Source of the DNA: Byssothecium circinans
Taxonomy: Eukaryota; Ascomycota; Dothideomycetes; Pleosporales; Massarinaceae
Assembly (NCBI GenBank): GCA_010015675.1
Contig: ML977013.1
Coordinates: forward strand, 294,469-312,718
Direction of reading: 5' to 3'
DNA: 18,250 bases
Of this stretch, positions 7,824 through 15,819 are shown piece by piece; the stretch's first letter is position 1, and every line of letters begins with the position of its first letter. The position numbers were made by a program, and so were the translations under genes. Below the pieces are notes generated by a model. The model worked only from the letters and a program-made list of their open reading frames with translations, had not been told where the DNA came from and ran no database searches.

Positions 7824-9830
7824 ATGCCTGATACCCAAAGAGACAGCAAAGGTACAAAACGGCCTATTGACGGCCAATTCACAATCACTGACACCAGCAG
7901 CCGTGAACGCACCGACTGCAGCTCAACCATCGCAGTCTCGTCAGCGTCGGCGAGCCCGCAAGCGCGATGGCCCGCCGCAGCTTCAGTTCCTCACGGCAAC
8001 CGATCCATCCCAATTCAAGGATGAGAGCGCAAAGAGGAGCGTGCGGTCGCAGGCCATGATACAGTACCGCTATAAATCATCGGAACAAAAACGGAAGAAC
8101 AAGGAAGCACAACAGCCTCGTCGGGCAGACAAGGTGCTCACGGCTGAGCTGCCAGTGCCCGTTGCACAGAACGATCACACATGGCCAGAAGCTAGAACCC
8201 CTTGCGATCCGCGGATAGATGACCAGCCACTGTACAGCTCGACATCTGAGGCTTGGGCAAGGATGCATGGCAGCCAGGAAATGCCTTCCCAGCCTTGGCA
8301 CCCATACACGATAGCCACCATCCCGTTCCGTCCTTCAAGGCAGTACCAAGCTCGTAAACCAGTGCCCTTGAACGCCGCTGCCGAGCGTGTCTTAATATAC
8401 GAGGACACGGACGACCACGAGAAAGAAATGTTCCGCATTGCCTTGGAGAGACTAGCTTCACCTCGCGCCTATGGGAATGGTGTGGATCCCTTTTTGGTCA
8501 TGCCCAAGTTCGCCAGCCGAGAGCTCGATTCGTTCAGGCTTATCAGGACGTGCAACCGCACCTTTTCCTCCGCTTCTACTTTGGTCAAATGGCTTCCGGC
8601 AATGCTATCCCACCCGCATATCCTTCTCAGCTCTACTATTGTGGCCTCCACCTGGATGGATATGCACGCTGGCATCTCGGGTGAAAGCAGACGCACTGTT
8701 GTCATCAAGGGCGAGATCTTATCCTGGATCAAGGACCGCCTGGCCAACCATGCCACCTTGAATGAAGACTCGACTATGATCGTGATTATCCACATGCTGG
8801 CGGGTGAAATGTGGAGCTGCAATGAGCAGACCATGCGCACTCACGAGAAGGGCGTTGCTAAGCTCATCTACCTCCGTGGGGGCATGGACTGTCTTGGTGG
8901 CTATGGTACGGTCGCGCAAACACTGGCTTGGTAAGTAGTCTCTTCAGCCAAAATTTTCGCCGGACTCATGTTTGTAGTGTCTGCTATCACAGCAACATAA
9001 TCTGCGAAGCCACCCCGCTTCCAATATTCGCCCATTGGCACCCACCGCCGTTTCCGACAGACGACAGTACGCCCTTGCCCAAGTCACCACTGTTTTGCCC
9101 AGGGAAGATGTCCTCTGTGATCCGAGATCCAGGGTGCAAGCAACACACTTATGAACTTCTTTGCGACATGAAAGAATTGACCGACCTCTTCATTGCATAC
9201 CACGAGGGCTTCAGTACTGTTTTTGACGTAGAAGCCGATAATGAAGCTGCGCATCACCATATCACAACTCTAGAGTATGACATCAAGGTATCTGCGCTCG
9301 GTTCAAAGCTAGCGTCACTACCTTCCGCCTCCACGCCAGGCTTGCCAACCACATGGGATTGGGTCTACGAAGCATGCCGTATCGCAGCCATCATATATGC
9401 ATCGGCTATCATCATGCGCGTGCAACTATCCGAAGCCGCCGACCCAGCGCGGAACGTGATACTACTCAATCTAGCATTCGCATCGCACCCTGACATTTTC
9501 ACCAAACGCCTCACCCAGTCCCTCTATGAGGTCATCGAGTATACGAACATCGGCGACATCTGGAACGACATGTCAGGTGTCTTCTACTGGGTGACTGCCG
9601 TAGGTGCCGCGGCGGCCCGCACGCCAGTTACCACTAACACATACTCCCGGCCCGTATCCCAGAGCGAAGCTTACACCACGTGGATCCGCCGGTGCCTGAT
9701 GATGTTTGCAACACGTGCGATGATCATTCTAGTTTTCCAGCATCCGATTCCGATTAATCTCGCGCAGAAGAGGCTTTTGAAGGTGCAGGAGCTGATTGGT
9801 GGCGGGAATGCCCATACCGTTGTCCCGTAG
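7824..9830 (+). CDS. Fungal-specific transcription-factor-like protein lacking a zinc cluster (636 aa, three exons)
   Basis: Exons are 7824-7851, 7901-8930 and 8978-9830. The first intron (49 nt) starts GTACAA, has a CTGAC branch site and ends CAG; the second (47 nt) is GTAAGT...TGTAG. All junctions keep one frame of 637 codons including stop. The protein opens MPDTQRDSK, then a basic patch RQRRRARKRDG (about 23-33) and the block FLTATDPSQFKDESAKRSVR (39-58), which I recognise from a large Pezizomycotina family related to the fungal-specific transcription factor domain (Fungal_trans_2 type). The helical C-terminal part carries the family-like segments EKGVAKLIYLRGG and, across intron 2, an LAW motif. 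There is no Cys6 zinc cluster, so direct DNA binding is not shown; the basic patch may be a nuclear signal. The likely role is regulatory, in the nucleus; the target is unknown. Confidence 0.8.
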
Positions 9831-11070
9831 TCTCTATGGGAACTCCCTCTTCAGGTTAGTGCAGTCCCTGCGCTTATCTATATTAGGCGTTCCTCCTCGC
9901 CCTATTAACCTGCTGCTTTTAACGTCTATAAAATGCTTACCCTCCCGCCGCTATGCTTCCTCCTTATCTCTTTCCCTTAATTGTCAGTAGCGATGTAAGG
10001 AGAGTTGTTGCTGCACCTGTACGCCGCGTACGTTGCACCTACACGTCGCACTTGTACATCGCATTTGTATGTCGCACCTGTACGCTGTACCTGTACGCCG
10101 CACCTGTACGTCCCGCCTGTACATAGCTCTGCGAATTACATGGGCTGCTAAGCCTTGGCTGCCCACCTTCGCAATCGAATGGTTACGGCGTCCGTTATGA
10201 CGCGCATCTACTGTGCGTTGGCCTAAAGCCTATGAAATTGGAGTTGCTGCATGCTTATGGGCCTTAGGTCCTGGAACACTCCATTCAGCCGAGCCTTTGA
10301 TTGGCATTTGGGGTCTGCAAGCACGCGTTGGCCCGAGGTGTGAGTCAACGGGCGCCCTGCTGATTAATTTTACTTTGAACCACTCCTTCAGCGGCGAGTT
10401 CAGTAGGCCGTTGATGTCTAGGCTCTGCTTCTCTCCCCAAACTCCAACTCAAAACTCCAAGACAGCGACCCTCAAATCACGATTATCCATCTCTCCTATT
10501 CATTCGACGTCATGTGCGACAAATATTAACATCTTTTCTGGTGCGGGTGCAGGACTTTGCTGAGGGAATCCGGTTGTGGGAAGGGCGACAAGTGCGAAGG
10601 GGTCTAAAACCACGATGAATTGTATTCATCTGGACCTTGTCCCGATTGCGCGACAAGTCAGTGAGTTTTGCCTATTCTTGAACTAAATGAGGCATTAAGT
10701 AACAGACATAAGCAAAGTACCTAGCCTTTAAACTTATTTGGGGGAAGAAAGAGAAACACGTCACGGTACTGCTAGACGCGGTGACGCCTGCCAGTGCTGA
10801 GAGCACTCAGCTGAGAGGACCTTTTAAATAGTGCCTGCTTCCTGCATCGTAGCTCAAGGAATTAGGTCCTGTCATTCGGCCCGTCTGCTTGCCGCTCATC
10901 CGTTTTATGGATAATACATCTACTGTTACCTCTTGCTCTCTATTCTACAGCCCCTCTGTTCGTCCTCCACTGCTAATGCCTCCGCCGACACTTTGACAAG
11001 ACCTACTCAATGAACTAGAAACATCCCTTTCGAGCATATATGTCTGCCAGGTCAGCCAATGGATATGTGT
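9831..11070. other. Gene-poor stretch with minisatellite
   Basis: No gene is supported in these 1.2 kb. Open frames here start at GTG or are short and without protein-like composition. Visible structure: the 13-nt minisatellite at 10014-10132, a perfect inverted repeat GATGAAT-TGT-ATTCATC near 10614-10630, and a hairpin-prone GCTGAG-AGCA-CTCAGC near 10796-10811. Part of it must be the 3' end of the transcription-factor-like gene and, on the other strand, of the kinase-like gene. Confidence 0.5.
10014..10132. repeat. Degenerate 13-nt minisatellite (consensus ACCTGTACGYCGC)
   Basis: About eight units follow one another: ACCTGTACGCCGC, a partial GTACGTTGC, ACCTACACGTCGC, ACTTGTACATCGC, ATTTGTATGTCGC, ACCTGTACGCTGT, ACCTGTACGCCGC and ACCTGTACGTCCCGC, then a partial unit. 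Differences between units are almost all C/T or G/A transitions. One frame is open on the minus strand, but this is a by-product of the period and not a gene. Confidence 0.8.
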
Positions 11071-11775
11071 TCAATAAGTTGACATACCAAGAAGTCTTTT
11101 CAAAGCATTCATATCATACGCCACAGAGTACCTATCACTGTTTGAATGTGGTGCTCGCTTGTCGGGGGGGATCTGGTCTCCAAGGTAGCCAGCGTGACCA
11201 AATTCGATTAAGGTCACACGACCTTCTTTGTTCTTCATGAGATTACTGGGGGAGAGGTCGTTGTGGATAACCCCTTTTTGGTGTATTTGCTCGATGGAGC
11301 TGGTGATCTGTGCGGTGTAGACGTGACCGCTAGCGACTTTGATCTCGAAGAGTTCCTCCATCATGAAGCCGAAGATGCCTTCGTCATCGACAAGTGGCTC
11401 AGGGTGAACACGGACGACGGGACAGCCGTGAGATGCCAAGTAACAGAGAATGGAAAACTCGTCGCGAATCAGGCGTCTTTGACGGTCATCCATGCCAACT
11501 TTCAAGACAGGGAATGCATCCTCTTTGTCATATAGTATTCTGATATGAGAGTCGGCTCCACACGTTACGACATGTGACTTGGCCCAAAGCTCTTCAACTT
11601 CCCGGCTATGTGGAATGGGAGTCACGGAAGCATCCACCTGGGGGAAGTAACTGAGATCTGGAGTGTCTCGCCAGTTGCCACTCCAACAAACGCGATATTC
11701 GTGTCCCTCATGTTCGATATTCATGGCATATCTATCTTCGAATCGATATGCGAAAGATATGGACTTCGATAACAT
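11071..11775 (-). CDS. Small protein-kinase-like protein (234 aa)
   Basis: A single intronless frame with a compact kinase-like fold: LKVG with the candidate ATP-binding lysine K92, RDEFSIL with a candidate helix-C glutamate E106, a hinge-like MMEELFEI at about 138-145, the catalytic loop HNDLSPSN (171-178, with D173 and N178 present) and the metal-binding position IEFGHAG (190-196). The usual DFG aspartate is glutamate here (E191), and the usual HRD arginine is asparagine. There is no clear glycine-rich loop. This resembles a group of short fungal kinase or phosphotransferase-like proteins that end soon after the DFG region, so the length is probably complete. Activity is uncertain: it may be a weak kinase, a small-molecule phosphotransferase or a pseudokinase. 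It is cytosolic by default, as no signal or membrane segment is seen. Neighbours give no hint of substrate. Confidence 0.75.
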   Translation of the reverse strand: MLSKSISFAYRFEDRYAMNIEHEGHEYRVCWSGNWRDTPDLSYFPQVDASVTPIPHSREVEELWAKSHVVTCGADSHIRILYDKEDAFPVLKVGMDDRQRRLIRDEFSILCYLASHGCPVVRVHPEPLVDDEGIFGFMMEELFEIKVASGHVYTAQITSSIEQIHQKGVIHNDLSPSNLMKNKEGRVTLIEFGHAGYLGDQIPPDKRAPHSNSDRYSVAYDMNALKRLLGMSTY

Positions 11776-11864
11776 GGATTAGACCGGGTGGGCGGAGCTG
11801 GTGCAGACCGAGAGGAAATCAAAATAGTAGAATGCCAGCTTCCGAAGCGGTTAAGTCGGACCTA

Positions 11865-12200
11865 TTACATGCTCAAGCCGGTGTTGGATGAGTGGAGGGT
11901 TGGTGTAAGAGCCGGATGGGGCGACGCAACTACCATGGTAGATCGCTGACCTTGCCCTGTTAGCGTTGCGCCATCAAAGTGATTATTAAGCCGCGGGTGG
12001 CGGCGGCACGGAACAACTTGATGTTCCGATACGACTGTGCGCACGGCAACGTCGACCTGCTCTGAAGTGTCACCCCTTGATACCGCCGTTTCTCCTGTTG
12101 TTGGATTAGCAATCAATCTGGTATTAACCTCTGCGCGAATGGGCACCGCGCCGCAGGTGATGTAGTTGGCTCCAGTCTGCTCCCGCACCCTATCACTCAT
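11865..12200 (-). CDS. Possible small hypothetical protein (111 aa)
   Basis: An ATG-started frame on the minus strand, beginning MSDRVREQTGANYITCGAV, lies about 90 nt upstream of the kinase-like gene on the same strand. Its first 80 residues have an ordinary amino acid mix with Val and Thr; the end is low in complexity. I recognise no motif. It could be chance in a promoter region shared with the plus-strand gene at 12529, so it is listed with low confidence. Confidence 0.2.
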   Translation of the reverse strand: MSDRVREQTGANYITCGAVPIRAEVNTRLIANPTTGETAVSRGDTSEQVDVAVRTVVSEHQVVPCRRHPRLNNHFDGATLTGQGQRSTMVVASPHPALTPTLHSSNTGLSM

Positions 12201-12328
12201 GAAATTTTGCTATCCTTCAAGCATACTGGCGCCGCAGTATCCGCTAACAAACGGCTGCAAGTGTCACATGGCTAAGGCGGTTCAGTTTTGAACCCTATTG
12301 GTGTACACGGACGACACCAGTGAATCTG

Positions 12329-12336
12329 TATAAAAT
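12329..12336 (+). promoter_or_regulatory. TATA box of the 12529 gene
   Basis: TATAAAAT lies 193 nt before the ATG at 12529. The 12337-12528 stretch would then be mostly 5' UTR; it contains out-of-frame ATGs at about 12356 and 12386 that could act as upstream open frames. Confidence 0.5.
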
Positions 12337-12528
12337 AATTGACAGCCCCCTTCACGATGCGCCAAAGACTTAATCGCAGCGAGCATTGTTCTCTTCTTCA
12401 TCTTCATCTCCATCATGGTTATCGTCACCCGCTTTCTCCACCACTGCAATGCAGCAAAGGACCAATCACACGCCCACAGCGACTACATGGAGCAACAAAC
12501 ACCCTCTCTTTCCAAGGAGACATCGTGA

Positions 12529-14440
12529 ATGCGATTGTTTGTACCCAAACAACAACGGCGCGGGGAGTTAGTGCCGACCCTATCAGGCATGATCAAGGCA
12601 GGAGATGAGGGCCTGTATTCCTCCGCGTTGTTCGACAACTTGCACGGTCACCCCGGCGAACTAGCCCTCGAATCCGTGTACGATGCGTTTGCACACGAAT
12701 TAAGGAGCCACCCCTTGTCAGAGCGATCGACATACCCCTCGGACATTCCCAGGTTCCTCTCATCAAAACGTGTGCGGCGGACGCAATCACTTAGGGAGAA
12801 GAGGGATGGGCGACCAGAGATGTTGCCGAAGGCGCCACGTGCGTCGCTGGACCTGGCCGAGATGGGAGTGCGGTTTGCGAAATCTGAAAAGACGTCACCA
12901 GTGTTACTATCCGGGTTCAATAATATTTTAGTCACGGAGTCTGGGAGTAGTCGAGCGCACGGGTTGTGGGCTAAGGACCTGCAGCGTGCAAACACTTCCA
13001 GGGACGGACTGGTGTTACGGTAACTGAGCAAGAGCTTGCGGCGCTGACCATTGTTTTGGGGATTGCAATAAGGCCTGGTGCAGCGACGGGCCATGAGAAG
13101 CAACACACATTCGACCAAGGTGCATTCGGCATCACCATCTCCAGCAAGAAAACAGAAGATGGAACCTACCGCTTATCCCTCACAAAACACAAGCGCAAAT
13201 CACACAGCTCCCCTCCAAAGGCTCCGGCTACTCCACCCTCTACGCAAAGCACTTCGCATGCGGCTCCCTCCCCTTCTCCTCCGACAAGAAAACAGTAAAC
13301 TCCATCGTCATTACCCCCGAAACCTTCGAAGCCCTCCAACGCGGAATTCCCCTCCTTCTCCAGAAAACAACCACCACCAATACCCCCTCATCAACCTTCC
13401 TAGCCACCCTCCCGCATTCCAAACCCCCCACATTCCACACCCTCAACCCCACCACCTCCCCAACAAACCCAAACACAAGCATCCCCACCCTCCTCACTGC
13501 CATCGCCGCCCTCCCCTTCACCGGCGGCCTCCCACCCCTCGCCTCGCCCCCACTCATCAAAACCATCCAATTCGTCGCCTCAGGCGGCCTCGTCCCGGGC
13601 CGTCTCCTCCAGCGCCTCGAAGCCCTCGTGGATAAAGTGCACCACCACGCCCCGCACCTGCAACTCTTCGGCCCGTTCCTCGAAGACAAGAACGCCGGTC
13701 TTCTCTTCCGCGAGCGCGAGCGTTTGGGGAAGGTGGCTACAGGCGCGGTGCGGAATGGGGAGGTGCTTGCGGAGAAGGTGGTGAGGGTGGGGAGGTATGT
13801 TACTATGTTGGAGCGGCTTATGTTTATGGTGCCGGGGGTACGGGGGGAGATGGTGGTGAGGAGGGTTAGGGAGGCGACGAGGGCGGAGGTGGAAAGGGCG
13901 TATATTGATGCTGTGGCGGTTGCTGCTTATGACACGACGGCTCCCGGCCGTGAGGATGGTGTTGCTAAACCGCATCCCACAGCGATGCCCACGCGTACGC
14001 GACGTACCACGGCCAACGACAAGTCGAAGCGCAGCTCCACCTCTTCCCAACAATCACTACCACAATCACATTCAGCACAATCAGCACAATCGCCATCTCC
14101 GCCATCTCCCACATCACCTACACCCTCCCCACCCTCGCCGTCCACAGCACCAACATCCCCCCTCCTCCCACTCCTCTCCCCCACAACAACATCAACGAGT
14201 CCCCGCCCCTCATCCACCTTCCCGCCCTACAACCTAGGCAGCCAGCTCGAGCGCGTGCTCAAGAGCAGCTTGCCGTTTGATGTTGAGACGGTGGCGTTGG
14301 TGGCGCGGTTTGTGGTTGTGGGGTGGACGTTGAGTGTGGGTGTGAGTGGTGTGGAGGGGACCGGGGGGAGGTGGGGTGGGGAGGGAGGGGATGGTGATGT
14401 TTTGAAGATTTGGGAGATGGGGATGGGGATGGTGGCGTGA
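12529..14440 (+). pseudogene. Conserved-looking protein gene broken by apparent 1-nt frameshifts
   Basis: Three consecutive frames read as one protein of about 636 residues. Segment 1 (12529-13020) starts MRLFVPKQQRRGELVPTL and ends DGLVLR. Segment 2 (about 13020-13210) continues VTEQELAALTIVLGIAIRPG and ends near SLTKHKRK. Segment 3 (about 13212-14440) continues GSGYSTLYAKHFACGSLPF, then GGLVPGRLLQRLEALVDKV, HLQLFGPFLEDKNAG, a charged helix and a Ser/Pro-rich linker, then a hydrophobic AL VARFVVVGWTLSV end. Each change of frame equals the loss of one base. The first could instead be a 53-nt intron (GTAACT at 13020, CTGAC branch at 13044, acceptor AAG at 13072). The second cannot be explained by a normal intron: the only GT nearby is GTGCAT at 13120, and using it would remove protein-like sequence. 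Possible causes are recent pseudogenisation or an assembly error. I recognise the style of a widespread fungal hypothetical protein but no function. Confidence 0.6.
14356..14390 (+). other. Potential G-quadruplex sequence inside the coding 3' end
   Basis: Six runs of three to six G lie within 35 nt (GGGG, GGGGGG, GGGG, GGGG, GGG, GGGG, with runs touching through A, T or ACC), separated by one to four bases. This is a strong quadruplex-type pattern on the coding strand, about 50-85 nt before the stop codon at 14438-14440. Another run of eight G follows the stop. Confidence 0.6.
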
Positions 14441-14847
14441 GGGGGGGGTTGTATTTCTTAGGCTTGGAGTTGGGTGGTTGGGTTTATGTTTATGTTTATG
14501 CTGTTGGTCTGTTGGTGTTAGTGCTAGCGTTAGTACAGCCATCTAATACTTACGTTAAACACAGCAGCACGAGGCATTAGCATTGGCATTGCCATTATAA
14601 CGGGCGTACAGTACATACATGATATGCGGAACGGATTATAAGATACCATTAAGTTCACACTACATTATATACATTTCTTTACTACTCCACTACACTACAC
14701 CGCACTGCACTGCACAGTACCTTCTTCACCTTGAATTAACTCTACAGCATGGAATAGGCGGGTATGTATGTCCTATATGTTAGACGGTATTATGTAGGTA
14801 GTAAACCTTAAACCCATACTTTATTACCAACACTACAACCTCGATTT

Positions 14848-15029
14848 CCCCAAAATAGGGCATAAATACCCTATTTTAGGGACGTTGAACCCCCTATGAT
14901 AGGGTGTCTAACCCCCTATTTTAGGGAAAGAACCCCTAATTGCGCAAAAAAATCATCCTACTTTACGGTGTTTTAGACCCTAAAATAGGGGTTAAAAGAT
15001 ATAAAAAAAAAAATCCCCCTATTTTAGGG
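14848..15029. repeat. Array of six 13-nt palindromes, CCCTA-N3-TAGGG
   Basis: Sites lie at 14848-14860 (CCCCAAAATAGGG, one mismatch), 14869-14881 (CCCTATTTTAGGG), 14892-14904 (CCCTATGATAGGG), 14914-14926 (CCCTATTTTAGGG), 14978-14990 (CCCTAAAATAGGG) and 15017-15029 (CCCTATTTTAGGG). A half site, CCCTAA, occurs at 14933-14938. Arms are exact in five of six sites while the central three bases vary. Most sites contain TTAGGG or CCCTAA, the hexamer of filamentous-fungal telomeres, but always as an inverted pair and never in tandem. Confidence 0.8.
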
Positions 15030-15059
15030 AAATAGCAACTAACTATAGTTAGTAAATTA

Positions 15060-15107
15060 TCCCTCTTTTTTTTTTCTTTTTCTTTTCCTCTTCCTTTCCT
15101 TCTCTAT
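15060..15107 (+). repeat. Pyrimidine tract
   Basis: An almost uninterrupted C/T run (CCCTC, then T-rich blocks mixed with CTTCC) on the plus strand. A similar tract lies at 15481-15518. Both are simple-sequence low-complexity DNA with no coding sense. Confidence 0.6.
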
Positions 15108-15819
15108 ACTGCCTTTAGGTACTATTCTATTCTATCTTATCCTATCCTATTAAAACGCGTTCTAGGGCTAGGGGGAATCTATAAAAGCAAGGTAATAGAA
15201 TACAACCTAAAAAGCATCCGCAACGCTCTAACAACACGCTCTAACAACCTAAGCAGAAGGCTCTAGGCTCTAGGCGCTGTATTACAAACCACAAACCCTA
15301 AACCCGTAACAATTCCAATTCCAACCCCAAAACAAACACGCATGGAAAAAGCCAGTGAAACGCCAAGGGCAGACAGATAGATAAACTAGATAGACTGCCA
15401 ACTCTACCGTTTAGTGCAAGAAGAAAGTAAGATAGGTAGTTAGTTAGTTAACTAAGTTAATTAATTACATTAGCGTGTTATCTTTCTTTTCTTTTCTTTG
15501 CTTTTCCTTTCTTTTCTATAATAAGGGATAGACTAGACCAGACTACCGTGGCATGCGCGGGTCCTCTCTCTACCCAAGACGCTGCTGTTTAGAATTTGCG
15601 CTATGATACTGCATGTATTGCATTGCATGCCTCATTATACCACCTACCACCACCCATGTTGATGCAATACCCTAATTCTAACCCGTGAGGACATACAAGG
15701 AACTAAACCCAATCGGGTCTAATTCAACCCAAACCAAACTAACCCAGCACAGCCCAGTACAAATACAAAATACAAATACAAATAATCCGCAAACGCCACC
15801 CATCCCATCTATAACCCCT

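Larger units (their letters stand above)
14441..15819. other. Gene-free low-complexity region
   Basis: No supported gene in about 1.4 kb. Contents in order: TTTATG and GTTGGT microrepeats (14483-14520), a TACTACACTACACCGCACTGCACTGCACAG-type stretch near 14685-14717, the palindrome array (14848-15029), a pyrimidine tract (15060-15107), a short direct repeat of ACGCTCTAACAAC near 15223-15248, a TTAGTTAGTTAGTTAACTAAG microsatellite near 15439-15470, and a second pyrimidine tract (15481-15518). It separates the 3' ends of two convergent genes and looks like old repeat debris. Confidence 0.6.

Noticed and set aside
10213..10563. 116-codon plus-strand frame after the minisatellite
   Set aside because: It begins at GTG; the sequence has no domain-like pattern and no splice partner.
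11263..11535. 90-codon plus-strand frame
   Set aside because: It is antisense to the kinase-like gene, whose catalytic motifs clearly mark the minus strand as coding.
13078..13635. 185-codon Pro/His/Arg-rich plus-strand frame
   Set aside because: It is the out-of-phase reading of a C-rich coding stretch. The other frames carry the protein-like blocks on both sides of the frameshift.
14848..15029. Telomere or interstitial telomeric repeat
   Set aside because: TTAGGG and CCCTAA occur only as inverted pairs with spacers and never in head-to-tail tandem, so this is not telomere-derived in the usual sense.
14848..15029. CRISPR-like array
   Set aside because: The repeats are 13-nt palindromes with spacings of 8 to 51 nt in eukaryotic-looking DNA, with no Cas genes.
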